This document shows, one piece after another, positions 50,885-59,636 of a DNA stretch of 64,000 nt. Each line of letters opens with the position of its first letter. The stretch's first letter is position 1. A model generated the notes under the pieces. The model made no database searches and was not told the DNA's origin. It worked only from the letters and a program-made list of their open reading frames with translations. Source of the stretch: CAZQQU01 sp964595625 (GTDB lineage Bacteria > Bacteroidota > Bacteroidia > Flavobacteriales > Flavobacteriaceae); the NCBI GenBank assembly GCA_964595625.1, contig CAZQQU010000003.1, positions 124,001-188,000 of the forward strand, written 5' to 3'. Made by a program: the position numbers and the translations under genes.

Positions 50885-51888
50885 GGGAGGGTTTTTATAT
50901 ATTTCTTTAATTTCTTAAAAAAGGCTTCTTCTTTACGAGACAAGTCCAACAACTGATCGGCCAGTGCATTATACACATCGTCTTGTTGGCTTCTATTTTT
51001 GTACACCCGAGAAGCATTTACGGCAAAATCGCGCCATTGGTCGCCAATATGAGTCATCTCAGCTGAAAATTCACGTAGTTCCGGGGCGTTTAGGATGGGA
51101 GAAGCTTCTTGTAAAAAAGCCGCATATATAAATCTAAATCCACCGCCTCCGGTACCAATCTCTTCTTGCATTCTGACTATTTGAGCCAAGTAGTGATTCG
51201 TTTTTTTGATGCCAATTTTTTTTGGCCATTGTCTAATTTTTTTGGACAAAAAACGCATGCCGTTTACTCCCACAATGGGCACGGGAGCTAGCATATCCCG
51301 ACAGGTATTTTTAATACCCCGGACAATGGCTCGCTTGAGATCGATTTCTTTCGGAATATGAATGGGATAGTACAATTGGCCTCGGGGGGCAAAAGTACCT
51401 TTGGTAAAACGTACCCGCTCGAGCTCTTGGGGAGTTAACTGGGTGGTATACTGCATCACTGGGTCACTAATCAGATAATGCGTTTCTGTTTTGCCATACA
51501 CAATCAAATTATGGGCATTGAAATGGAAACGGTATTCGTCGGGGAAATAACTAAGATGAAAAACGCCTACTTGCAAGCCCGAAGGAATATTTTTTTTAAT
51601 ATTCAGGTCTAAATCAGCCATAGCTTGTTTTTTAGAGCGGTATTTCTTTCGTTTCATCTGAATATTTAACCGTTTCACAGCTCTTTTAAAAATCAAACCC
51701 GAAAGTGGTCTAAAACTGACCGCAGGAGCGTGATTTACCTTGATAAATGGTAAGAATACAAAATAAAGTCCGGAGCCGATTCCAAAAATCATAGGCTCAC
51801 TAATGTCTAGTCCTTGATTGCGTAATAGGCTGGAAGTTACTCCGTTTTCACAGTGAGCGGATTGATAATGTACAAATTCTTGGGTCAC
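50881..51888 (-). CDS. BtrH N-terminal-domain protein, candidate ACP acyltransferase
   Basis: 335 residues. The N-terminus (YQSAHCENGVTSSLLRNQG; Cys13 region) and MIFGIGSGLYFVFLPF match the butirosin-biosynthesis BtrH family, which has a papain-like Cys protease fold. BtrH moves an aminoacyl side chain from a carrier protein to an acceptor in butirosin synthesis. By analogy this enzyme could pass the aryl polyene from ACP to the hydroxyl of the dialkylresorcinol, the ester-forming step of flexirubin; that is inference from family and context. Four-base overlaps with both neighbours place it firmly in the operon. Confidence 0.78.
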   Translation of the reverse strand: MTQEFVHYQSAHCENGVTSSLLRNQGLDISEPMIFGIGSGLYFVFLPFIKVNHAPAVSFRPLSGLIFKRAVKRLNIQMKRKKYRSKKQAMADLDLNIKKNIPSGLQVGVFHLSYFPDEYRFHFNAHNLIVYGKTETHYLISDPVMQYTTQLTPQELERVRFTKGTFAPRGQLYYPIHIPKEIDLKRAIVRGIKNTCRDMLAPVPIVGVNGMRFLSKKIRQWPKKIGIKKTNHYLAQIVRMQEEIGTGGGGFRFIYAAFLQEASPILNAPELREFSAEMTHIGDQWRDFAVNASRVYKNRSQQDDVYNALADQLLDLSRKEEAFFKKLKKYIKTLP

Positions 51889-52292
51889 GACTCTCCGGTA
51901 TAATTTTTTAATGTGGTTACAGAAATTTGAAAAACCTCGGCATATTTTGTCAAGATTCGTGTACTTAATTTTCTAAATACCCGCGGTTTTAAATGGCGTT
52001 TTACCCGCCAACGCCACATACCCATATAACCTGCTAAAATGTTTAAATCCATTTTATTAATTTCCATGAAATAAGCGATGGGGCTTAACGTACCGTTACG
52101 AATTCCTTCTTTGGCTTGTTCGGCGCGCTCTTGGATGTCTTGTAACGATAGTTCCATGGCTAGGGCTTTGGGTTTCCAGCCTTGACTTAAAACGGTGGTA
52201 TAATTACCAGCTTCATCAACGGCATAACAAAGTTCTTTGATGTTTTTTTTGGACAACGAACTTTCATCTTGTGGAACCGCATCTTTTTTCAT
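51885..52292 (-). CDS. Small hypothetical protein of the flexirubin cluster
   Basis: 135 residues, basic C-terminus, no signal peptide and no membrane segment. Middle region YFMEINKMDLNILAGYMGMWRWRVKRHLKPRVF; the end LSTRILTKYAEVFQISVTTLKNY has helix-turn-helix spacing, though this may be chance. I recall similar small proteins beside BtrH-like genes in Bacteroidota pigment clusters, but know no function. Coupled by 4-base overlaps to the BtrH-like and hotdog genes, so it may be a partner or regulator of the acyl transfer step. Confidence 0.65.
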   Translation of the reverse strand: MKKDAVPQDESSLSKKNIKELCYAVDEAGNYTTVLSQGWKPKALAMELSLQDIQERAEQAKEGIRNGTLSPIAYFMEINKMDLNILAGYMGMWRWRVKRHLKPRVFRKLSTRILTKYAEVFQISVTTLKNYTGES

Positions 52293-52738
52293 GGCACTAC
52301 TTTTTCTAAAAACAACGTCAAATTAGATTGTAAAAGTAATTGTTTCTGATGAAAAATAGTACAGGCAATTTGGAATAAGCTGTGATTGTCTGAGTGAAAA
52401 AAGTGAAGTAATTCGGCTTCAGTGGTGATTGCGCTGTGAACCGGTGGAAGTGCTAGAATCTCGAGTTTTTTTATAGCGCTAATAAATCCAATGAGCGGGA
52501 CTCTTTGATTGACGGTCTGATAATAGGTAAACGCACTAATGCAGGACGAGGTTTGTGCTGCGTTTTCGATGAGTCCAGATTCTTGAAACAGGCCGTTTTG
52601 CACAAAAAGATTGTCGGGGTGGATGGTAAATCGAGTACATACTTTTTTTTCTGAAATCGACTCTAAAGTATCCACCATTAACATCGGTTTTTGATGGGGT
52701 AGAAAAAGAGGAATATGTATATCCAGATTTTGGTTCAT
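52289..52738 (-). CDS. Hotdog dehydratase-like protein
   Basis: 149 residues. N-terminal LPHQKPMLMVDTLESI, then FVQNGLFQESGLIENAAQTSSC (the region that carries the catalytic Glu and the hot-dog helix in ApeP/FabZ-like dehydratases). It lacks the GHFPGxPVxPG motif of classical FabZ. Together with the next gene, which has the same layout, it may be a heterodimeric 3-hydroxyacyl-ACP dehydratase of the aryl polyene type. Four-base overlaps on both sides. Confidence 0.8.
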   Translation of the reverse strand: MNQNLDIHIPLFLPHQKPMLMVDTLESISEKKVCTRFTIHPDNLFVQNGLFQESGLIENAAQTSSCISAFTYYQTVNQRVPLIGFISAIKKLEILALPPVHSAITTEAELLHFFHSDNHSLFQIACTIFHQKQLLLQSNLTLFLEKVVP

Positions 52739-53175
52739 GATGCCAATACTGTTTTCATCTCGGCCGTGGCTATAAGGCGTTCATGATGGTGGGTGATGGC
52801 TGTAACTAAGGTAACCCCTCCAAACTCTTGCAATACTTGAACCTGGGTAATTAGACGGCTGTCAACTGGCGGTAAGCCGTGTATGGTAACCGATTTGATA
52901 GCTCCTATGTACCCCGTGGGTGCGGGTTTGTCTTGTAAAAAGTAAAGATATCCCGTATACAGAGCTATACTTTGCGCAATGTGCTCAATAATTCCGCCTT
53001 CCTGGAAACAATGGTTGGCAACAAAAATATTATTCTTTTTTATGGTTAATGCGGCGGTGATTTGATTGTTCTTAAATTCAAGTAAGCTATCTACCATGAC
53101 CATAGGGTGTTTTTGCGGAATTAGTTTTCCGATAAACTGAGGGTCTGTAATGGGGAAAGAGCTTGGCTTGGTCAT
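52735..53175 (-). CDS. Hotdog dehydratase-like protein (second copy)
   Basis: 146 residues, same layout as the preceding gene: IPQKHPMVMVDSLLEF, FVANHCFQEGGIIEHIAQSIA, then VTIHGLPPVDSRL. Keeps a His next to the conserved Glu (GIIEHIAQS), which its partner has replaced with Asn (GLIENAAQT). This suggests one catalytic and one supporting subunit. 3 bases downstream of the DarB-like gene. Confidence 0.8.
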   Translation of the reverse strand: MTKPSSFPITDPQFIGKLIPQKHPMVMVDSLLEFKNNQITAALTIKKNNIFVANHCFQEGGIIEHIAQSIALYTGYLYFLQDKPAPTGYIGAIKSVTIHGLPPVDSRLITQVQVLQEFGGVTLVTAITHHHERLIATAEMKTVLAS

Positions 53176-53178
53176 AAT

Positions 53179-54315
53179 TTAATGAACGGTAAGGTAGGCG
53201 TAGGCGTACGAAAACCTACCACTTTCGGGTACAGCTAATAAGATTTTGTTGCCGGGTTTTAAAGTTCCTGAAGTGACCAATTCGTCTAAAGACAAGTAAA
53301 TAGAAGCTGAACCCACATTACCCACGCGATCGAGGTTGAGAAACCATTTCTCTAAGGGAATATGAATACCTCGTTCGGCCATACTATCATAAAGTTTTTG
53401 AACAAAAAACTGAGACGAAACGTGGGGTAAAAAGTAATCAATTTCATCTACGTTAATTTGGTGTTTTTGTATAGTGTTGGCGAGACTTTCAGCGCCTTTG
53501 AGGGTGATGTGTTTATCTAAAACTTTGATGTCTTGTTTAATAGCAAAAATCGACTGATTAGACCACTCTTCGGGAGTTAAATCAGACCAGGAAATAATGG
53601 AGCCGTCTTCGTTTTTTTCGCCTCCGGCGTACATACAAGTTTCTATTTCGTGTGCAAACGAATAGGCATCCATCCAGTTGATTTTAAGAGAAATACCTTC
53701 CTTGGCGACGTGGTTTTGTAACAAGAAGGCTCCGGCTCCATCGGAGAGCATCCATCGTAGGAATTCTTTGTTGAGACCGACAATTGGACTGTTCTCAAGT
53801 CGCTCCAAAAAGGAAGCTTCGGGGTCAAATTTATTGGCCACCAACCAAGAAGAAACCCGTTCCGAACCTGTACAAACGGCATTTTGAGTACTCCCTGATT
53901 TGACAGATAAAAAACCAAATTTGAGTGCATTCATCCCCGAGCAACACACACCGGTAGAAGAGTTGAGTTCTACGGGGCGGTTGTCCATAAGACCATGTAC
54001 CATTGCAGCGTGAGAAGGTAAAAAAACATCGGGGGTAGAAGTACCGCACGATAGGAGTTCTAATTCGTGTTTGGTAAAATTTTTATCATATAGCTGGCTA
54101 ATCGCCATATAGGTTAGCTCTGCGTTATTGTGAGTGGGAAGACCTTGTTTATCCAATGCAAAATAGCGAGTTTTTATACCGTTATTTCTTAGCACTATGT
54201 TTTTTGCTTTGGAAGCGCGATCATTAATATACCCTAGGTAGTCCTCCATTTCTTCGTTAGAAATCGGGTCATTAGGAAGATATTTTGCAGTCTTGGTAAT
54301 GTAAACGTCAAACAT
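53179..54315 (-). CDS. darB: DarB-like ketosynthase III for dialkylresorcinol formation
   Basis: 378 residues, thiolase fold of the FabH/KASIII class. Nucleophile Cys in SSTGVCCSGMNALKFG (about 118-133), later FLPHVSSQFF (His, about 284-293) and GNVGSASIYLSL (Asn, about 322-333). In the dialkylresorcinol pathway DarB condenses a beta-ketoacyl thioester with a second acyl unit to a diketo intermediate that DarA aromatises. The adjacent darA gene (15 bases upstream) is the strongest support for this assignment. Confidence 0.88.
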   Translation of the reverse strand: MFDVYITKTAKYLPNDPISNEEMEDYLGYINDRASKAKNIVLRNNGIKTRYFALDKQGLPTHNNAELTYMAISQLYDKNFTKHELELLSCGTSTPDVFLPSHAAMVHGLMDNRPVELNSSTGVCCSGMNALKFGFLSVKSGSTQNAVCTGSERVSSWLVANKFDPEASFLERLENSPIVGLNKEFLRWMLSDGAGAFLLQNHVAKEGISLKINWMDAYSFAHEIETCMYAGGEKNEDGSIISWSDLTPEEWSNQSIFAIKQDIKVLDKHITLKGAESLANTIQKHQINVDEIDYFLPHVSSQFFVQKLYDSMAERGIHIPLEKWFLNLDRVGNVGSASIYLSLDELVTSGTLKPGNKILLAVPESGRFSYAYAYLTVH

Positions 54316-54330
54316 GTCCTAAAAATACAT

Positions 54331-55242
54331 CTATTTTAATTGAATACCTTGATAATAGTTGGTTAATTTTTTTCTGTTATTTGAAGTAAATGGATAGGTT
54401 ATCAAATACAAAAGATAGGCCACAGGAGAAATTACCCAAATAGCCACGGCTAAATATATATTAAAAACCCTAAGCCACCGTCTTCTTGAGGATTTTTTTC
54501 TAATAATTATTTGTGCCCATTTGTTAAAAATGAGAGCCCCCCTTTTTTCTATAGTAACAATAAAGGGTTTAATGGAAACCGCCCCCAAAGATAGTAATTG
54601 ATTATGAAGGGTGGCGTAGTTATTTTGTTGTATGGCTTGGCGTATAGGTGCCGCAAAAACAGAGGCGTTATTAATGTCTTGGTCGGATATCCCCGGTTTC
54701 GGAAAAATACCCAAGTATTTTTCTTTTTTTCCGGTAAACATCCATTTGACAATGGTGTAGGCACTGATAAGGTTAGGGGCTTTATCAGTGAGAACGATAT
54801 TTCCAACCAAATGGGCCTGTAGCTCTTGTAATCTTTTTTTTATTTTTTCTTGGGCGTTAACCCACATGTTTCTACAACCAATAACAGTTAATACTGGAGT
54901 ATTTTGAAAAAGTTGAGCCGCATCTGACGAAAACAAAAACGAGTTAATCGGAATAGAAATAGATAAAAACCAAACTTGATATCCAAGAATTATAAGGTCA
55001 TATTTATTTTGCATCACATGCTCGGGCAGGGGTTTTACACCTTGTGGAATTTGCATTACCGATTCGGGGAAAGCCTCAAAAAAAGTATGATTGTTCCATG
55101 GAAATGAAAAGGGTGGATCGGGTTCTATTTCGCAAAAAGTAATAGAAAGCTCCGGATTGGACTGTAATGGCAGGGTCAACTGATTAAGAATTTCTAACAA
55201 TTGCCCACTTTGCGAATAATAAAGTACAAGAACTCGTTTCAT
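54331..55242 (-). CDS. darA: DarA-like dialkylresorcinol-condensing enzyme
   Basis: 303 residues. The flavodoxin-like N-terminus RVLVLYYSQSGQLLEIL (about 3-19) and DLIILGYQVWFLSISIPINSFL (about 83-104), followed by a C-terminal membrane-associated region with two hydrophobic segments (about 255-290), match the DarA family of dialkylresorcinol aromatases/oxidoreductases. DarA turns the DarB product into the resorcinol ring with two alkyl chains. It is the first gene after a 94-base gap with its own -7 box. Confidence 0.88.
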   Translation of the reverse strand: MKRVLVLYYSQSGQLLEILNQLTLPLQSNPELSITFCEIEPDPPFSFPWNNHTFFEAFPESVMQIPQGVKPLPEHVMQNKYDLIILGYQVWFLSISIPINSFLFSSDAAQLFQNTPVLTVIGCRNMWVNAQEKIKKRLQELQAHLVGNIVLTDKAPNLISAYTIVKWMFTGKKEKYLGIFPKPGISDQDINNASVFAAPIRQAIQQNNYATLHNQLLSLGAVSIKPFIVTIEKRGALIFNKWAQIIIRKKSSRRRWLRVFNIYLAVAIWVISPVAYLLYLITYPFTSNNRKKLTNYYQGIQLK

Positions 55243-55274
55243 TCTTATGGAGTTTTCAAGGAATTTTAGAAAAG

Positions 55275-55282
55275 CAAAAGTA
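55275..55282 (-). promoter_or_regulatory. -7 box (TACTTTTG) of darA
   Basis: Exact consensus on the minus strand, 32 bases before the darA ATG, inside the only gap larger than 30 bases in the operon. A TTTTG is present upstream but 31 bases away, too far for a standard -33 box. Confidence 0.45.
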
Positions 55283-55336
55283 GTTAAATTTTAGAATTAT
55301 GTAGGGTTGGAATCAAAAAGGGGGTGTGTGAAGAGT

Positions 55337-56215
55337 TTATTTAAAAGCATTCCAAAAGTCAAAATAATTAAACCATTGCAACGGATAACGGCGGATCATT
55401 TGAGTAACATGACTGACATAATCTTCTAATAGAGCCTGTGAATCGCGATGTTTAACGGTTGCTTCTCGGGTATAGAGGTGGTAAAAGGTATTGGTTTCTT
55501 TCATGACAAACACATAAGCAACGGGCACTTGGAGGCGGGAGGCCAGTAAAAATGGCCCGGCCGGAAAAGAAGCTTGTTTACCCAAAAAAGGAGTGGATAA
55601 CACTTTGTTACTTTGGATGTAGCGATCTCCGGTAAAGCAAATGAGTTCGTTATTGGCTAAGGCTTGGTTGATTTGGAAAATATGCGATAGGTCTTCTTGA
55701 ATTAAAATAAATTTGATACTACTTTTTATCGCAATTGATTCGAGGTAATTTTTAATCGCACGATGCTCGCTATCCGTTGTGACCAAATTAATTTGTCCGG
55801 TCATGTCAATGTCTTGAAAAAAATATTCGGCCAATTCAAAGTTGCCGATATGGGCACTGATTAAGATGCCTCCTTTTTTTTGTTCCAAAAAACGTTTTAG
55901 GATATCAATCCCGTCAAATTCATAGGTGAATTTATGACGCATACCCGACCCGATCGCGACTCGATCAATCAAAGTTTTACCGAAGGTATAATAGTTTTTA
56001 AAAATGGATTTTTGGGTTTTAAAATACGAATACCCCAGCCGTTGTTTATAAAAATACCCGATGTATTTATTGCTTTTCCATTGAAAAAAGTAGTAATAGC
56101 TAGCCACAAAAAAAAGGATAAAATACGATGATTTTATCCCTATTTTTTTTATTAAGAAAACAAAAATTTTATAACCTAAAACGGATCCTTTCGATCTGCC
56201 GTCCCAGTCACTCAT
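55337..56215 (-). CDS. LpxL/HtrB-like acyltransferase
   Basis: 292 residues with an N-terminal membrane anchor (about 28-45; YFILFFVASYYYFF). The acyltransferase motif ISAHIGNFELAEYFF (about 119-133; H-x4-E) matches lipid A lauroyl acyltransferases (LpxL/WaaM). Aryl polyene clusters carry a similar enzyme, so it may acylate a lipid anchor or an intermediate with an acyl-ACP donor rather than lipid A. Start overlaps the ACP stop by 4 bases. Confidence 0.85.
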   Translation of the reverse strand: MSDWDGRSKGSVLGYKIFVFLIKKIGIKSSYFILFFVASYYYFFQWKSNKYIGYFYKQRLGYSYFKTQKSIFKNYYTFGKTLIDRVAIGSGMRHKFTYEFDGIDILKRFLEQKKGGILISAHIGNFELAEYFFQDIDMTGQINLVTTDSEHRAIKNYLESIAIKSSIKFILIQEDLSHIFQINQALANNELICFTGDRYIQSNKVLSTPFLGKQASFPAGPFLLASRLQVPVAYVFVMKETNTFYHLYTREATVKHRDSQALLEDYVSHVTQMIRRYPLQWFNYFDFWNAFK

Positions 56216-56472
56216 AGCGACATTTTTTTACTTTCTATTTTGTTTTCGATACAACTGTAAAAATCGTCAAAAGTGGTCAGTCCTACAAAGTCTTTTTCTC
56301 CAAGTTTCACCCCAAAATGAGATTCGATAATCACAACTAAATCAACATAATCCAAACTGTCCAAGCCTAAAGTTTCACGTAAATTGGCATCGGGGAGTAG
56401 GCTGGAGGCTGATACTTCAAATTCCTCCACCAAAAACGAATTAGCTGTTTTAATTATTTCTTCTCTAGTCAT
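56212..56472 (-). CDS. Acyl carrier protein (second of two in the cluster)
   Basis: 86 residues; phosphopantetheine site in LRETLGLDSLDYVDLVVII (Ser about 39). Differs clearly from the other ACP (DSIDALE), which suggests that one serves the aryl polyene and one the dialkylresorcinol branch, or one the starter. Twelve bases separate it from the ketosynthase gene. Confidence 0.9.
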   Translation of the reverse strand: MTREEIIKTANSFLVEEFEVSASSLLPDANLRETLGLDSLDYVDLVVIIESHFGVKLGEKDFVGLTTFDDFYSCIENKIESKKMSL

Positions 56473-56484
56473 AGGTAGGTAGGT

Positions 56485-57720
56485 TTACACTTTTTTAATT
56501 ATAAGAGCAGAATTAGTTCCGCCAAACCCAAAAGAGTTAGACAAAAATAAGTCAATTTTTTGATTTTTTGTTTTAGAAACGATATTTAATTGGGCTGAGA
56601 TTTCGTCGGGAGTTTCAAAATTAATATTAGGAGCAACAAAGTCATGCTGCATCATCAAAATCGAATAAATTACTTCACTGGCACCAGCCATCCAACATTC
56701 GTGTCCGGTCATGGATTTGGTAGAACTAATAGCCGGGGTGTTTTTTCCAAATACTTCTAAAATAGCCTTGGCTTCATTCATATCCCCGACGGGTGTGGAG
56801 GTAGCGTGAGCATTGATGTAATCAATTTCGTGAGGTTGCACGCCGGCTTGATTTAGGGCACGTTGCATGGCTAATGCCGGTCCTTCCACATTGGGAGTAG
56901 AGATATGTCCACCGTTTGAGGAGAATCCGTAGCCAACGATTTCGGCCAATATAGGAGCCTTTCGCCGTAAGGCAGATTCATAGCTTTCCACGATGAGTGT
57001 CGCAGCACCGCCACTGGGTACCAAGCCGTCTCGTGAAGCATCAAATGGACGAGAAGCTTGATGGGGTTTTTCTTGCTGGGTAGAAAACACACCCAGACCA
57101 TCAAAACTCGCCATGGCATATTGATTTATTTCCTGAGCACCACCGCTGATTACGATTTCTTGCAAGCCATTTTTAATCATCATATAGGCCAACCCCAAGG
57201 AGTGTGAGCCACTGGCACAGGCAGCACTGACTGTAAAATTAATGCCTCGTATGCCCAAGATGGTGGAAAGGTTCATCGTCACTGTTGAGTTCATGGATTT
57301 AAAGATGGCTCCGGAACCAATGAGTGCGGTGTCTCTTTTTTCTCGCATAATATCGGTGGATTCAATAACGGCTTTAGAAACACTGTCGTTCCCATAGATG
57401 AGCCCCACCTCGTGACTGTTAAAAAAGTCAGGGTTAATCTGTGCCATTTGAAGCGCCTCCAGCGTCGCCATATAGGCATATTCGGTTTCTTCACCAATGG
57501 ATACCCGTTGTCGTCTGTGTAACAAGCTTTTTAAATCGGGTCTGGGGACTTGGCCGGTTAAGGCCGAGCGAAATCCATAGTTTTCTCGGTCCGGGTCAAA
57601 AACAATCCCTGATTTACCTTGATACAACGAATTTTTTACCTCGTCTAGGGTGGTGCCAATACACGAATAGATTCCCATTCCGGTAATGACAACTCTTGGG
57701 TTTGTATTCGTTAGATTCAT
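56485..57720 (-). CDS. Beta-ketoacyl-ACP synthase (FabB/FabF type)
   Basis: 411 residues from the ATG at 57720 (MNLTNTNPRVVITGMGIYS); an in-frame ATG at 57741 is the alternative. Catalytic Cys in FTVSAACASGSHSLG (about residue 168), His in INAHATSTPVGD (about 307) and in KSMTGHECWMAG (about 345). With the fabG gene just upstream and an ACP gene 12 bases downstream it forms a minimal elongation module. Confidence 0.9.
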   Translation of the reverse strand: MNLTNTNPRVVITGMGIYSCIGTTLDEVKNSLYQGKSGIVFDPDRENYGFRSALTGQVPRPDLKSLLHRRQRVSIGEETEYAYMATLEALQMAQINPDFFNSHEVGLIYGNDSVSKAVIESTDIMREKRDTALIGSGAIFKSMNSTVTMNLSTILGIRGINFTVSAACASGSHSLGLAYMMIKNGLQEIVISGGAQEINQYAMASFDGLGVFSTQQEKPHQASRPFDASRDGLVPSGGAATLIVESYESALRRKAPILAEIVGYGFSSNGGHISTPNVEGPALAMQRALNQAGVQPHEIDYINAHATSTPVGDMNEAKAILEVFGKNTPAISSTKSMTGHECWMAGASEVIYSILMMQHDFVAPNINFETPDEISAQLNIVSKTKNQKIDLFLSNSFGFGGTNSALIIKKV

Positions 57721-57749
57721 AATTTTATTATCTAGGAGCATGGGGTGTA

Positions 57750-58481
57750 TTAAGAATAAATACCACCGTTAATATTAATAACTTCTCCAGTAATATACGC
57801 AGATTTTTGAGAAGCTAAGAAACTAACTAAATGAGCTACTTCTTCGGCTTCTCCAAAACGGTTTGCAGGGACTAATTTAACCAATTCATTTTCATTTAAT
57901 TCGCCCGTCATATCGGTTTTAATAAATCCCGGTGCGACGGCATTGACAGTGATGTTTCGTTTGGCAACTTCTTGAGCTAGCGCTTTGGTAGCTGCCACCA
58001 GGGCTCCTTTGGCCGCCGAATAATTGGTTTGCCCCGGGGTGCCTTTCATACCTGACACAGAGGCCATGGTAATAATGCGGCCGTATTTGTTGCGAAGCAT
58101 TTTTTGTATAAAAAAACGTGTCACATTATAAAAGCCATTCAAGCTGATTTGAACCACCCGATTCCAATCTTCAGGAGTCATCCACATAAAAAGGGTGTCT
58201 CGGGTAATACCGGCATTATTCACTAAAACCTCCACGGTAGAATCGGGATGGTTTTGTTCCCAGTTTTCGAGCACTTGTTGGGTTTGTTCGGCATTGGAAA
58301 CGTCAAAGCGGAGTAGTTCGCCACTGCCCCCCTGTTGTATTATTGTGTCCAAGGTTTTTTGGGCCTCTTCCGTATTGGAGGTATAATTTATCAAAATATG
58401 GTAACCGTGGTCTTGGGCTAATTGCAAGCAGATTGCTCTACCGATGCCACGGGATCCTCCGGTCACGAGTGCGCATTTCAT
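57750..58481 (-). CDS. fabG: 3-oxoacyl-ACP reductase (short-chain dehydrogenase)
   Basis: 243 residues. Rossmann motif CALVTGGSRGIGRAICLQLA (about 3-22), NNAGITRDTLFMWM (about 87-100), catalytic Ser-Tyr-Lys in MASVSGMKGTPGQTNYSAAKGALVAATKALAQE. Uses NADPH to reduce the 3-keto group during chain extension. It is the only ketoreductase in the operon, so it presumably serves all condensation modules. Housekeeping fabG is expected elsewhere. Confidence 0.92.
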   Translation of the reverse strand: MKCALVTGGSRGIGRAICLQLAQDHGYHILINYTSNTEEAQKTLDTIIQQGGSGELLRFDVSNAEQTQQVLENWEQNHPDSTVEVLVNNAGITRDTLFMWMTPEDWNRVVQISLNGFYNVTRFFIQKMLRNKYGRIITMASVSGMKGTPGQTNYSAAKGALVAATKALAQEVAKRNITVNAVAPGFIKTDMTGELNENELVKLVPANRFGEAEEVAHLVSFLASQKSAYITGEVININGGIYS

Positions 58482-58500
58482 GATTCTGTGTGTTTGTATT

Positions 58501-59628
58501 TTACTCGCTAAAAAGCTCTAAATTATCATACCATTTTTGACCCAATACTGATCCGTCTTTTTTAAGGAAACCCCAAGTTTTTCCATTTTTTACTCGGGCT
58601 AATCCATTGATAAATCCTTTAGAATCGGCGGATTGAAAGATGCCAAAACCACCTCCAATGGTAATCTGGTAATCTGCGGGAATCACTAATTCACCTTGGG
58701 TATTAATAAATCCCCAATTTTTTCCTATTTTAACGGGAGCTAGACCCTCGTTAAACACTTCCGCATCTTCGTAGGTAGCTGGTATTACCAGTTCACCTGA
58801 GGTATTGGTATAACCCCATTTTTGATCCATTACAACCGGTGCAAGTCCATCATTAAATGCACGGGCTTTGGTGAATTTAGGCTCGATCACCCAACGGCCT
58901 TGTTTGTCGATATAGCCTATGAGTTCGCCTTTTTTGGCATACGTGATATCCCTTCCATTAAAGTCCCATATTTTAACCACGCCTTCAATGGCTTTAAAGG
59001 TACTGCCAGTTAAAATACCGTACTCTTCCCCTTTTTTAGCCCAGGTCATTTTCCCGTTTTCCCATTCTCCCAAATCTTGGTATTCGGCGGGTACGACAAC
59101 TTTACCCTTTAGGTCGATAATACCCCATAAACCATTGTTTCTTACCCGAGCAAAATCGCCTTTAAAATCTCGAATTACATCGTAGGTTGGTGGTAAAATC
59201 ACTTTGCCCGATGTGTCGATAAGACCAATTTTTTTGTCTTTACGTATAAAGGCTACGCCGCCTTTTTGATACGGATATAATTTGTCAGAATCAGGAGTGT
59301 GTAATCTTTCACCTTTTTTATTGATGTAGAAAATTTCTTTACCTTGTTTAGCAATTGAAACACCTTGATTAAACCCTTCGATCATATCTAGAGAAGGTTC
59401 GATAACTACTTGGCCTTGGGTGTTAATCACACCCCATTTTTTATTTACGCGTACCGGCGCAAGACCTTCGGAGAAATCTCCAGCTGCTTCATAAGTAGCG
59501 GGAATGACCACTTGTCCGTCGGTATTGATAAAGCCGGTTTTCTTTTTCTCTTTAAATTGTGCCAGTTGTTGTCCAAATGACATCGCACTTAAACAGAGTG
59601 TCAATAGGAGAAGAATTGGTTTTTTCAT
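58501..59628 (-). CDS. Secreted WG-repeat protein
   Basis: 375 residues, signal peptide (MKKPILLLLTLCLSAMSFG, cleavage before QQ). Then about nine WG repeats of 35-40 residues, each with the pattern G-x-I/V-x-x-x-G-x-V-V-I-P-A-T-Y-x-x-(A/L)...(L/F)-A-x-V-x-x-x-x-K-W-G. These beta-propeller-like repeats are common in Bacteroidota surface proteins, usually of unknown role. Its position inside the pigment operon, 8 bases after the ammonia-lyase gene, is unexpected for a purely structural protein and may mean an envelope partner of the pigment. Confidence 0.88.
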   Translation of the reverse strand: MKKPILLLLTLCLSAMSFGQQLAQFKEKKKTGFINTDGQVVIPATYEAAGDFSEGLAPVRVNKKWGVINTQGQVVIEPSLDMIEGFNQGVSIAKQGKEIFYINKKGERLHTPDSDKLYPYQKGGVAFIRKDKKIGLIDTSGKVILPPTYDVIRDFKGDFARVRNNGLWGIIDLKGKVVVPAEYQDLGEWENGKMTWAKKGEEYGILTGSTFKAIEGVVKIWDFNGRDITYAKKGELIGYIDKQGRWVIEPKFTKARAFNDGLAPVVMDQKWGYTNTSGELVIPATYEDAEVFNEGLAPVKIGKNWGFINTQGELVIPADYQITIGGGFGIFQSADSKGFINGLARVKNGKTWGFLKKDGSVLGQKWYDNLELFSE

Positions 59629-59636
59629 GGTTATTT

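Noticed and set aside
52200..52292. DNA-binding regulator call for the 135-residue cluster protein
   Set aside because: Only a vague helix-turn-helix-like spacing at the C-terminus; too weak to name it a regulator.
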